Notes under the pieces: generated by a model | What the model was told of the DNA's origin: nothing | Database searches by the model: none | Seen by the model: only the letters and a program-made list of their open reading frames with translations | DNA from: JAFDVL01 sp963794955 | GTDB taxonomy: Bacteria; Acidobacteriota; Blastocatellia; RBC074 | Direction of reading: 5' to 3' | Assembly: GCA_963794955.1 (NCBI GenBank) | Contig: CAWCGF010000008.1 | Span: 1 to 64,000 of the forward strand | Length of the DNA stretch: 64,000 nucleotides | Part shown: positions 21,290 through 28,820 of the stretch, piece by piece | Numbering within the stretch: position 1 is the stretch's first letter | How the letters are laid out: each line of letters starts with the position of its first letter | Position numbers and translations under genes: made by a program

Positions 21290-22563
21290 ACGCCGCCTAA
21301 CAATTCTTTTACCTGTGCATCCAGTTCAGCTTTGAGTTGGGTGTGACGTTCGCCTGCTGCCGTGCCTTCAAACCCGGCGTGGATTTTTTTGACCTGCCCA
21401 TCGCGGCCAATAAAGAGTGTGGTGGGATAGAGGCCAAGGTTTTCCAGTTGTGGCAGCTTCTTTTCAATGTCGCCTTCGTCTGTCGTGCCAGCCAGCAGCA
21501 ACGGATATTGAATTTTGTGACGACGTGCGAAAATGCTCATTTGTTCGCGGTCGCGTTTGTCATCGCCCGTGTATTCGAACATCAGCCCGACGATTTCCAG
21601 ACCACGATCACGATACCTATTGTAGAGGTCGTTCAAGACCGGCGCTTCTTCGTGACAGTTCGGACACCACGTGCCGCCAATGGTCACGATGATAACCTTG
21701 TTGCGAAAGCGTTCATCGGTGCTGGAAACGGGCTTGCCTGCAAGGTCAGGGAAAGTAAATCGCAGCGGTTCCGCCGGATTCTTCATCTTTGTATAGGTGG
21801 CGGCATCCGGCGGCGGCGGTATTTGTTTGGCGGCGGCTTTATCGGCACGTTCGGCAATGACTTTGCGCTCGGAATTGATCAGCCCTTCAAGCTTGCCATC
21901 ATCCGTCATTCGCACCTTCAGCAGATAAGCATTGATCCCGTCAAAGCGGCTCAAGATTAATTGCCCATTAGTAAAAGTTCCAGCCATCGTGCCCCAATCA
22001 CCGCTCAACGGAATGATCGTCCCAACAACAGTCGTTCCCTGCTGACGAAACGAGGCGCGCCAGGTACGGAGGTTGTCAGCCTCGCCTACGCGCAATAGCC
22101 AATCGCCGCTTACATCTGCGCCAGTTGCTGTTTTACTACTTGCTTCGTCGTTGGCCGCACCGCGCGAGGCGCGCAGTTCGCGGCGTAAAATCTCTTTGCG
22201 TAGTTGTCGCTTGAAATCACCACGCAATTCACCATTCGCCAATGTCGCGGTCAGTTCGCCATCATAAAAATCGTATTGAAGCTTCAATGTTTTGCCGTCA
22301 AATGAGCCACTGGTCGAAGTGACGCGCTGATCGCCATTGACCAGATCGCCGGTGACTTGCTCGCCGTTGCGTTTGAGATCAAGCTTGAAGGCAATCTCTT
22401 CGCCCGCTTTGTTAAGTACACTGGCGCGCCATTCGCCAGTGAGAGGGTCGGCATTGTTGGTCGAACAAGCCAAAATTCCCAACCCGGCCAGCAATGACAG
22501 GAGCAAGAAAAGTATTCCGGTTGGCTTTGGCGGTAACAAGCTAGAGAGTCGTTGTGAAATCAT
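21286..22563 (-). CDS. TlpA-like thiol-disulfide oxidoreductase lipoprotein
   Basis: The product has 425 residues. A signal segment ends in a lipobox (LAGLGILAC), so it is a membrane-anchored lipoprotein. The first about 250 residues hold two lipocalin-like beta regions (GEWRASVLNKAGEE and SGDWLLRVGEADN). The C-terminal about 160 residues are an AhpC/TSA-type thioredoxin fold with the redox pair in GGTWCPNCHEEAP and cis-Pro region LGLYPTTLFIGRDG. It probably reduces disulfides of exported proteins or cytochromes. It is coupled to the DUF4431 gene. Confidence 0.88.
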   Translation of the reverse strand: MISQRLSSLLPPKPTGILFLLLSLLAGLGILACSTNNADPLTGEWRASVLNKAGEEIAFKLDLKRNGEQVTGDLVNGDQRVTSTSGSFDGKTLKLQYDFYDGELTATLANGELRGDFKRQLRKEILRRELRASRGAANDEASSKTATGADVSGDWLLRVGEADNLRTWRASFRQQGTTVVGTIIPLSGDWGTMAGTFTNGQLILSRFDGINAYLLKVRMTDDGKLEGLINSERKVIAERADKAAAKQIPPPPDAATYTKMKNPAEPLRFTFPDLAGKPVSSTDERFRNKVIIVTIGGTWCPNCHEEAPVLNDLYNRYRDRGLEIVGLMFEYTGDDKRDREQMSIFARRHKIQYPLLLAGTTDEGDIEKKLPQLENLGLYPTTLFIGRDGQVKKIHAGFEGTAAGERHTQLKAELDAQVKELLGGV

Positions 22564-22708
22564 GCAAACCTACCATCGTTAGTTAACCTTTGGTTGAACT
22601 GAGTGCAGCACGCCCTCGCAGGCCGCTCCTCGGCAGCAAATCCCCTACAGGTCATCAATGACCGGCCTAAATTCAAATGGCGCTATGTGACTGGCTGGTT
22701 ATAGTTAT

Positions 22709-23119
22709 TTATTGTCTACCCCGTTGCCAAAGCTGATCCAGGCTCCACGCACCGCCCCCAGCTACAGAGAAGTAAAGGAAGAGGAAACAGTATAACGCGG
22801 CCAGTTCTCCCCGATTGAGCAACGGCCAAAAGCCCTGCGGCGCGTGACTCATAAAATAGGCCACCGCCATTTGCCCCGAGAGCAAAAACGCGACGGGACG
22901 CGTGAACAAGCCAAGCATAATTAAGGCGCCACCAAAGCATTCCAACACACCTGCGGCCATCATTAGTGGCGGCAACGAACCGGACGCAGCTTGCCCGGAT
23001 GAGGGAAAGCCAAAAAGCTTCTGGCTGCCGTGGGCCAGAAATAAAAAGCCTGCGACGATGCGCAATACGCTCAGCAAACGAGGCGTCCATTGCGCAGAAA
23101 ACGAATTCAGATCAGCCAT
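22709..23119 (-). CDS. DoxX family membrane protein
   Basis: The 136-residue product has four predicted membrane helices, with the DoxX pattern LRIVAGFLFLAHGSQKLFGFP in helix 1 and GGALIMLGLFTRPVAFLLSGQMAVAYF in the middle. The start has CAGGAG upstream. DoxX proteins are quinone-linked or of unknown membrane redox role. It stands alone between the TlpA-like and anti-sigma-like genes, all on the minus strand. Confidence 0.88.
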   Translation of the reverse strand: MADLNSFSAQWTPRLLSVLRIVAGFLFLAHGSQKLFGFPSSGQAASGSLPPLMMAAGVLECFGGALIMLGLFTRPVAFLLSGQMAVAYFMSHAPQGFWPLLNRGELAALYCFLFLYFSVAGGGAWSLDQLWQRGRQ

Positions 23120-23255
23120 GCAGTTTCTCCTGAAGAAGTGATGGTCCTTTGTCCAAGTTGCCAGGGAACGGAGGGAGTGTGAACTAGGAAAGAGAGGAAA
23201 AGCAAGGCTGAGGCCGCAAGGGGGCTGTCATTTACACAAAATGCGACAGGCAGGG

Positions 23256-24095
23256 TTAGTTGACCTGAACGTTAACGGGGGCGCTGCGAAAGGGAGCCAG
23301 GCACGCGTCTTTGGCGGGCGCGATAAACGAATTGATTGTGGGGATGGTGCGGGGGACAAGGCGATAGAGTTCGATGCCTTTTTCTAACGGCTTGGCCACC
23401 CAATTGCCGGCGCGGGTGATCGTCCGACTGATGCGACCCTCACCGTCTTTTTCCAGCGGCGCATCAAACACAAATTCATTAGCATTCGTCTGGGCAAAAT
23501 CAAATTTTAACGGGTCAGGAAGTTTCGCTTTGAAATGCAGCGCGGGGATAAAAACCAGCTTATGTTCTGGCCCGGCTGTGGGTAGTGAGGATTCAGGCGC
23601 GATGGCCAGCGCTGCCGTTTGAATTTCAGACGACAGCGTTGCGCTGACCGGCTCGTTCGCTGTTGCTAAGATCGGGCGAACCGCGCCGCTGGGCGGTAAC
23701 TTGATGGCGCTGGTGTGAGTTTTTGCTGAGCGCGAGCGCATTCGCTTTTTCACACTGGCGCGGGCAGTTGGTGATTCCTGGCGCACCGTGACGGGAAGGA
23801 CCTCTGTTGCGCGTTGATTCGTGGCAACGGGCAAGGTACGACGGTCTCGTTCCTGAAAAAATGCGATCACTGCTCCGCTGGCAATCAAAAACAGCATGGC
23901 CTGGATGATTACGAGGGGCAGCGGGACGGGGATCGAAGTAGTAAAAAAACGACGCCAGAACGGCACCCGGTTGACCTGTTGCCGATACGACGCCAGGATG
24001 CGCTGATCAAGGGCGGACGAAGTGTCTGAGGCTTGCCACTCCTTGAGCACATCGGTTAATTCAGTCGGTTCATTAGGAGAATTTGCGTTACGCAT
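23256..24095 (-). CDS. Single-pass membrane protein paired with ECF sigma factor (anti-sigma-like)
   Basis: The product has 279 residues. A cytoplasmic N-terminus of about 55 residues (LTDVLKEWQASDTSSALDQR) precedes one membrane helix (PLPLVIIQAMLFLIASGAVIAFF) and a basic, Pro-rich periplasmic region. This layout and position directly after an ECF sigma gene fit an anti-sigma factor, although no zinc-binding HxxxCxxC motif is present. Start chosen at 24095 (MRNANSPNEPTEL); a longer frame to 24161 would translate the inverted repeat at 24116-24210. Confidence 0.65.
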   Translation of the reverse strand: MRNANSPNEPTELTDVLKEWQASDTSSALDQRILASYRQQVNRVPFWRRFFTTSIPVPLPLVIIQAMLFLIASGAVIAFFQERDRRTLPVATNQRATEVLPVTVRQESPTARASVKKRMRSRSAKTHTSAIKLPPSGAVRPILATANEPVSATLSSEIQTAALAIAPESSLPTAGPEHKLVFIPALHFKAKLPDPLKFDFAQTNANEFVFDAPLEKDGEGRISRTITRAGNWVAKPLEKGIELYRLVPRTIPTINSFIAPAKDACLAPFRSAPVNVQVN

Positions 24096-24115
24096 AAACT
24101 TTGTTACGATGAGGC

Positions 24116-24210
24116 GGGAGCGCAAGCGTCTCGCTTGCCAGCCCTCTTGTTTGCCTACCAACTCTCAATGCGAGCAGTTGTTTACTGGCAAGCGAGACGT
24201 TTACGCTCCC
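24116..24210. repeat. 26-nt inverted repeat with two mismatches (IR3)
   Basis: Arms 24116-24141 (GGGAGCGCAAGCGTCTCGCT...) and 24185-24210 pair with two mismatches and a 43-nt centre. It fills the gap between the ECF sigma gene and its partner, so it would be part of their shared transcript. Confidence 0.88.
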
Positions 24211-24217
24211 ACCAAAT

Positions 24218-24775
24218 TTAAGGAGAAATCACGCCTGTTACATACGGCGCGAGCCGCTGCCGCAGCTTTTCCCGGGCGCGGTGCAACCGTGATTTCACCG
24301 TTCCTACATCGGCGCTTACGACAAGCGCGATTTCCGCCAAACTCAATTCTTCATATTCAAACAGGATCACAGCTTCGCGTTGGAGCGGCGGCAATTCGGC
24401 AATAGCCTGGCGCACGACCGTTGCGAGTTCCGCGCCGATGACTTGCTTCAGGGGATTCCAGGATTCGTTGGTTTGCGGCTCTGTCGTTAATTCGTCCCAA
24501 TTCGTTTCACTGTCGGAGCGCCGCAGATGCTTGATTGCCTGATTGCGGGCGGCAGCACAGAGATATGTTTTCAAACTGGCGCGTGTCGCATCAAAGCGCG
24601 TCGGCTTTTTGATCAGGCTCAAAAAGCAATCGTGCGTAATTTCTTCGGCCACTTCGATGGATTGCAACAAACGATACGCAAAGCGATAGACGACCGTACG
24701 ATGGCGTTCATACAAGAGGCGAAACGCTGCCTCGTCACCGCGCGCCGCCGCGATTAATAAATTTTCGTCCGTCAT
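24218..24775 (-). CDS. ECF (RpoE-like) RNA polymerase sigma factor
   Basis: The 185-residue product starts MTDENLLIAAARGDEAAFRLLYERH, the usual sigma region 2 start, then VAEEITHDCFLSLIKKPTRF. Region 4 is LPPLQREAVILFEYEELSLAEIALVVSADVGTVKSRLHRAREKLRQRL, read here in its parts as LPPLQREAVILFEYEEL and VGTVKSRLHRAREKL. The frame is open to 24838 but the extra 21 residues have no similarity. It directs transcription of a small regulon, normally under the control of the membrane protein that follows. Confidence 0.9.
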   Translation of the reverse strand: MTDENLLIAAARGDEAAFRLLYERHRTVVYRFAYRLLQSIEVAEEITHDCFLSLIKKPTRFDATRASLKTYLCAAARNQAIKHLRRSDSETNWDELTTEPQTNESWNPLKQVIGAELATVVRQAIAELPPLQREAVILFEYEELSLAEIALVVSADVGTVKSRLHRAREKLRQRLAPYVTGVISP

Positions 24776-24943
24776 AAGGGCGACCGTACTGTCAGACGAA
24801 AACACCAGAAAGCCAGGTTGTTCAGTAATGATTTCCAACGTTGACCCTACTTATCAATTTAAGTGAACTGTACTGTAGCTCTGTTTACTTATTACGAGAA
24901 GGGCGGGAAAAGTTACGGAGGGCAGCGAAAAAAACTGACGGAG

Positions 24944-25028
24944 GTCATTTGTCATTTGTCACTGGTTATTGCCTGGAACTCTTTTACACGCAAAAACAAA
25001 TGACAAATGACAAATGACAAATGACAAA
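24944..25028. repeat. Inverted heptamer tandem arrays (GACAAAT type)
   Basis: GTCATTTGTCATTTGTCAC (24944-24962) faces four copies of the complementary heptamer ACAAATG (24996-25028). The two arrays can fold on each other. They lie just after the stop of the small gene at 25030-25308 on the minus strand and upstream of the sigma factor start region. Confidence 0.85.
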
Positions 25029-25029
25029 G

Positions 25030-25308
25030 CTACCGATGCGCAGCCCGCACCTTAATCGCCGTCATATCCGAGCGTTGTCGGATCGCCTCCCATTCAAATA
25101 CCTGCTGGGCGCGGCGATTTTCGTAGGCGGAACTGAGCGTGGCGACAAGCTCGTCATCAACAAATAGCTCGGGCGCATCCGCTGGGCAGCCTGCGCGGTG
25201 CATGGCTTCCATAATGGAAATGTATTCGGTGATTTCTTCGATTTCAGCGTCTGAAAGGTGGTCTAGTTTAAAGGCGAGTTTTTCCCGGTTGGTCAGTTGC
25301 GTAGCCAT
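25030..25308 (-). CDS. Small hypothetical protein (92 aa)
   Basis: The start MATQLTNREKLAFKLDHL at 25308 has a strong GGAGG seven bases upstream; the frame is open further up without a site. The sequence has a helical, acidic N-terminal half (LSDAEIEEITEYISIMEAM) resembling small regulatory or antitoxin-like helical proteins, and no membrane segment. I do not recognise a family. No toxin gene is adjacent. Confidence 0.6.
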   Translation of the reverse strand: MATQLTNREKLAFKLDHLSDAEIEEITEYISIMEAMHRAGCPADAPELFVDDELVATLSSAYENRRAQQVFEWEAIRQRSDMTAIKVRAAHR

Positions 25309-25652
25309 AATTACCTCCACTGGCAAACGCTGACCTTTCCGGTTCAGTGCGGGACGGTCAGCCTGCCGTCTTTGATTTGCGCTGCGGCAGCGCAAGCATT
25401 GCAATTGTATACATCAATGGTAGTTTCTGCTCCTTGTGTGCAAGTCTAAAGTTTATTGTCAAAGTGGATTGCCTTTTCGTAGTGAACGCCACAAATCATA
25501 ATACAAAACTGACGCAGAGGAAACCCTTGATCTTGTTCGCCTCGCTCGCTCACGCAATTGCAATCTTTTCGGCGGGGTGTTAGATTGCGCTCCGTACCAG
25601 TCAGTAAATCTCCCCCAATTGTTACATCACCATCTTCAAAGGAGGCAGAACC
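25309..25652. other. Intergenic region between divergent genes
   Basis: This 344-base gap lies between a minus-strand small gene and a plus-strand cytochrome, so it should hold both promoters. I see no gene, long repeat or clear -35/-10 pair. The cytochrome has a strong AAAGGAGG site at its 3' end. Confidence 0.5.
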
Positions 25653-26270
25653 ATGAAACGAAAACTCATGCTTGTGGTTTTAGTAATTGGGATAGGGCTT
25701 GCTGTCGCATCCCTTCGCGCCGTCGAGCTGTTCCCCGTGTCCGCCGCTCCACAAGGCAGGCTTCACGCCAATTCCTGGGCAGGTTTTTCCACGGGCGATA
25801 CCCGGCGGATTCTCGAAGGGCTTCGGCTCTCACCTGTGCCGCTCAATCTGCGCGGCAAGGATATTGCGCTCGTGGGCTTGGGCAGCTATCTGGTCAACGT
25901 TGGCGGGTGTGCAGATTGTCATAGTAACCCGACGTATGCGCCGGGCGGCGATCCTTTCCGCGGTGAGCCGAAGAAATTCAATACGGAGGGCTTTCTGGCG
26001 GGAGGAAATAAATTTGGGCCGGTCATTACCTCGCGCAACCTCACGCCGGACAAAGATGGATTACCAGCAGGGCTGACGTGGAGCCAGTTCTTGCGTGTCA
26101 TGCGTACGGGCGTAGACCTCAAACACTTGCCACCCCAAGCGCCCTCCGCCCAGAAGGACTTGCTGCAGGTGATGCCGTGGCCCGTCATCGGACAAATGAC
26201 CACCCATGACCTGCGCGCCATGTATGAATATCTGCGCGCGATTCCCTCACGCCCAGGGTTTCCTCGCTAA
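25653..26270 (+). CDS. Secreted monohaem cytochrome c
   Basis: The 205-residue product has a signal peptide (LMLVVLVIGIGLAVASL), one haem site CADCH about residue 90, and a downstream Met-rich region (VMPWPVIGQMTTHDLRAMYEYLRAIP) with a likely axial Met. The pattern YLVNVGGCADCH...LTPDKDGLPAGLTW...TGVD resembles the cytochrome subunits of membrane dehydrogenases and of isoquinoline/alcohol dehydrogenase type complexes. No dehydrogenase gene is nearby. It probably carries electrons in the periplasm. Confidence 0.85.
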   Translation: MKRKLMLVVLVIGIGLAVASLRAVELFPVSAAPQGRLHANSWAGFSTGDTRRILEGLRLSPVPLNLRGKDIALVGLGSYLVNVGGCADCHSNPTYAPGGDPFRGEPKKFNTEGFLAGGNKFGPVITSRNLTPDKDGLPAGLTWSQFLRVMRTGVDLKHLPPQAPSAQKDLLQVMPWPVIGQMTTHDLRAMYEYLRAIPSRPGFPR

Positions 26271-26306
26271 TAACTGGGCCGCTTACGATTAACCTGACCT
26301 GCAAAA

Positions 26307-26339
26307 AAGGCGTGGGAAGTTGTTCTACTCCCACGCCTT
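26307..26339. terminator. Bidirectional terminator between convergent genes
   Basis: An 11-bp perfect stem, AAGGCGTGGGA (26307-26317) and TCCCACGCCTT (26329-26339), with an 11-nt loop, lies between the cytochrome and the sulfite reductase. A run of A on the left serves as the U-tract for minus-strand transcripts. Confidence 0.85.
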
Positions 26340-26378
26340 CATTGAATTTAGTGAATGTTGCGATAAACCCTTCACGCT

Positions 26379-28517
26379 TTAGGCGACAGAAAACTGTTCG
26401 CAGTAGCTGACGAAGGCGCGTGCTTGCTCTAACGTTGCTTGCGCATTCGCTGCTTCTGCCGAGGCAGATTTTAAGGCTTCAAACGTCGCCGACAAGTCTT
26501 TCCAGACACCGTTAGTTAATCCCGCTAAAACGAAGATATTTTCAAATGACCACAACGCTTCGACCGACGTAATCGGATCAACCAACCGTTGATACAGCGG
26601 CACGCGCGCAGCGGCCACGGCGGCTTCGTAAGCTTCCAATTGTACGGCTTCATAATTGCCGTGATGGAATTGCGCAGTAGCTTGTGAGAGGCGCTCGGTC
26701 GCTTCAGCAAAGGTCGGCACAAGCTCGGCAATCGTCGTTCCTGCGCATTCGCCGCGAATGCCAGAACGCACGGTGAACTTCTCGTTTTCGTGTCCGTAGT
26801 CGTCATAAAACGTCGGGTCGTCCTCAAACGACGGCACCGCGCGCAACGGCTCCAGCACTTCTTTCACACGCTGATCGCCAACGCGGGCAAGGAATGAATT
26901 GAAATCTTCGCCTGCTAATTTTTCGTCGTTATGCAGCTTGAGCAGCGTCTCGACCACCTGGATCGAAGCACGAGCCGGAAACTTGCCGACGATTTTCCCA
27001 GCTTTCGGCTGGCCGTGATTGGCTGCGCCACCCAAGAACAAAATATGCGTCGGCACGTTGCGCCCATTGCTGGAAAGCGCGGCGGCGTGGAAGCCGATGT
27101 TGCCAACGGCGTGTTGCGCGCAACCATTCGGGCAACCGGAAATCTTGATGCGCAAATCGCGGTTCGCCTCCCGATATGGCGCAAGCGAGCCAGTAAAGAA
27201 CGATTCGGAAATCACACTGCCGAGTCCTTTGGCGGAAGCAATTCCTAAGCGGCAGGTGTCTGCACCGGGGCAGGCTGTCACATCAGCAATCGTTTCGGCT
27301 CCAGCATCGTGTAGCGCTGCTTGCTGCAAGGCTTTGTACAAGGCGGGCAAGTCCTCAACGCGTACCCAGGGCAGGAACAAATTCTGCTCAATCGAAACGC
27401 GTAGTTCGCTGGCGGAAAATTGACGCGCAATATCGGCTAATTCGCGCGCGCGATCTGAGGTGATGTCGCCGAGTTTAGTTCTGACATGCACACCGCGCCA
27501 GCCTTCGCGTGCGTGCGGAAGTACGTTGTCTTTGGCCCATTGCTGATAATTCGGATCGTTGGTGATGGCATCCAGCACGCTCAATTGCGGCGCGGCGGCT
27601 TCGAGTGCAGGCTCAATCACTTCCTCCAAATAATCTGCGAGCGGCGGCAATTCGCCAATGATTTCGCGCTCGGCGTCTACAGCGGCTTTGAATTTTTCCC
27701 AGCCCATGGATTGCACCAAAAACTTCATGCGCGCCTTCATCCGCTGCTTGCGTTCGCCGTAGCGGTCGAAGATGCGGATAACGGCAATCGTGAAATTGAA
27801 CATTTCTTCGACCGGCAAAAACTCGGTGTAGATTTTGGCAATGTGTGGCGCGCTGCCCAAGCCGCCGCCGACGTGGACACGAAAGCCGCGTTTGCTGGAA
27901 CCGTTTTCTTCGCGGGTGACGGCCTGAAAACCCAGATCGTGAAAGGCAAGCGCCGAGTGGTCTTCGGTGCAACCTTCAAACGCGAACTTCATTTTACGCC
28001 CCATATTTTGGTTGTGTTTATTGCGTAGCAAAAACCGAAACAGCGCATTTGTGTATGGATAAACGTTGAAGACTTCCGTATGCGAAACGCCGGCGCGATA
28101 GCACGCCGTGATGTTGCGCACCGTGTTACCGCAGGCTTCGCGCGTCGTGATGCCGACTTCCTGCAAGGCGCGCAACAGGTTGGGCGTGTCTTCGAGTTGC
28201 AGGTAATACACCTGCGCATCTTCGCGTGTCGTGAAGTGAATGAACCCGCTCGCGTATTTGTCTGCGGTGTCCGCCAGACGCGTCAATTGATCAGCGGTCA
28301 AATAGCCGCCGGGAATCTTGATGCGTTGCATTTGCACACCGTCCTGCCGTTGCGCGTAGGTGCCAAATTGCAGACGAAATTTCTGCATCTTGGTTTCACC
28401 GATCAGCCCGGCGCGGAATTTCTTGATCATTTGTTCGTACTGCGTCATTTCGTTCTCAAAGAAGGCGGGCAAGGCAGGCAGTGACGCTTCTCTAAGTTCG
28501 GTTGAATCTGCTTTCAT
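26379..28517 (-). CDS. Ferredoxin-dependent sulfite/nitrite reductase with C-terminal extension
   Basis: This sirohaem and 4Fe-4S enzyme carries out six-electron reduction of sulfite to sulfide (or nitrite to ammonia). The 712 residues hold two duplicated ferredoxin-like/haemoprotein halves; the cluster ligands are C416 and C422 (TACPGADTC) and C462 and C466 (SGCPNGC). KIPGGYLTADQLTRLADTA and NITACYRAGVSHTEVF are typical. After about residue 560 there is a helical C-terminal extension beyond the normal catalytic core. The ATG has GGAG five bases upstream. The polycysteine leader directly before it supports an assimilatory sulfite role in cysteine synthesis. A sulfatase gene lies upstream on the same strand. 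Confidence 0.85.
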   Translation of the reverse strand: MKADSTELREASLPALPAFFENEMTQYEQMIKKFRAGLIGETKMQKFRLQFGTYAQRQDGVQMQRIKIPGGYLTADQLTRLADTADKYASGFIHFTTREDAQVYYLQLEDTPNLLRALQEVGITTREACGNTVRNITACYRAGVSHTEVFNVYPYTNALFRFLLRNKHNQNMGRKMKFAFEGCTEDHSALAFHDLGFQAVTREENGSSKRGFRVHVGGGLGSAPHIAKIYTEFLPVEEMFNFTIAVIRIFDRYGERKQRMKARMKFLVQSMGWEKFKAAVDAEREIIGELPPLADYLEEVIEPALEAAAPQLSVLDAITNDPNYQQWAKDNVLPHAREGWRGVHVRTKLGDITSDRARELADIARQFSASELRVSIEQNLFLPWVRVEDLPALYKALQQAALHDAGAETIADVTACPGADTCRLGIASAKGLGSVISESFFTGSLAPYREANRDLRIKISGCPNGCAQHAVGNIGFHAAALSSNGRNVPTHILFLGGAANHGQPKAGKIVGKFPARASIQVVETLLKLHNDEKLAGEDFNSFLARVGDQRVKEVLEPLRAVPSFEDDPTFYDDYGHENEKFTVRSGIRGECAGTTIAELVPTFAEATERLSQATAQFHHGNYEAVQLEAYEAAVAAARVPLYQRLVDPITSVEALWSFENIFVLAGLTNGVWKDLSATFEALKSASAEAANAQATLEQARAFVSYCEQFSVA

Positions 28518-28549
28518 GTTTCTCCAAAAATGGTCAATGTGACCAACGC

Positions 28550-28587
28550 AAAAGCGCCCCGGCTCTTGTTTTGAGAACCGAGGCGCT
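28550..28587 (-). terminator. Attenuator terminator upstream of sulfite reductase
   Basis: On the minus strand AGCGCCTCGGTTC (28587-28575) pairs with GAGCCGGGGCGCT (28565-28553), 13 pairs including two G-T pairs, with a nine-base loop, followed by TTTT. It lies between the leader peptide stop and the reductase start, so it can stop transcription before the gene. Its left arm contains TTCTCAA, complementary to TTGAGAA at the leader stop codon, which provides the alternative antiterminator pairing. Confidence 0.78.
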
Positions 28588-28609
28588 GTCGTTTATGAAT
28601 GCTTTCTTC

Positions 28610-28687
28610 TCAATCTGAGAGGAGGAATTGCACAGGCGACCGGTTCCACTGGGCATTGGGCGGACAACAACAACAAGAACACGTCAT
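28610..28687 (-). CDS. Polycysteine leader peptide (25 aa) of the sulfite reductase
   Basis: The ATG at 28687 opens a 25-codon frame starting MTCSCCCCPPNAQW and ending LLSD-TGA at 28610. Five of the first eight codons are TGT (Cys). Position between a promoter-like site and a terminator before a sulfur-assimilation gene, with the stop codon inside the TTGAGAA segment that can pair with the terminator arm, is the classic layout of an amino-acid attenuator. The ribosome site is weak. Polycysteine leaders that control sulfur genes are known from mycobacteria; I know of none described here. No experiment supports expression. Confidence 0.7.
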   Translation of the reverse strand: MTCSCCCCPPNAQWNRSPVQFLLSD

Positions 28688-28717
28688 TCGTTGGTGGCCA
28701 ATTGCGAGTGGATTGTG

Positions 28718-28745
28718 ATGATAATGTTGCACGGTTCGCTTCCAA
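28718..28745 (-). promoter_or_regulatory. Sigma70-like promoter for the leader and sulfite reductase
   Basis: On the minus strand TTGGAA (28745-28740) and TATCAT (28723-28718) are separated by 16 bases. Transcription would start near 28711, about 25 bases before the leader ATG. Confidence 0.5.
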
Positions 28746-28820
28746 AAAAGTGAAGAATTCGATGGGCAACGATACTGGCACTCGCGCAGCTTGTCAACGG
28801 CATTAGCGTGCCCCGGTCAC

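Noticed and set aside
24096..24161. Longer N-terminus for the anti-sigma-like protein
   Set aside because: It would translate the inverted repeat IR3; the Met at 24095 begins the folded-looking part.
28593..28781. 62-residue minus-strand frame before the sulfite reductase
   Set aside because: It overlaps the polycysteine frame in another phase, has no ribosome site, and would cross the promoter-like site.
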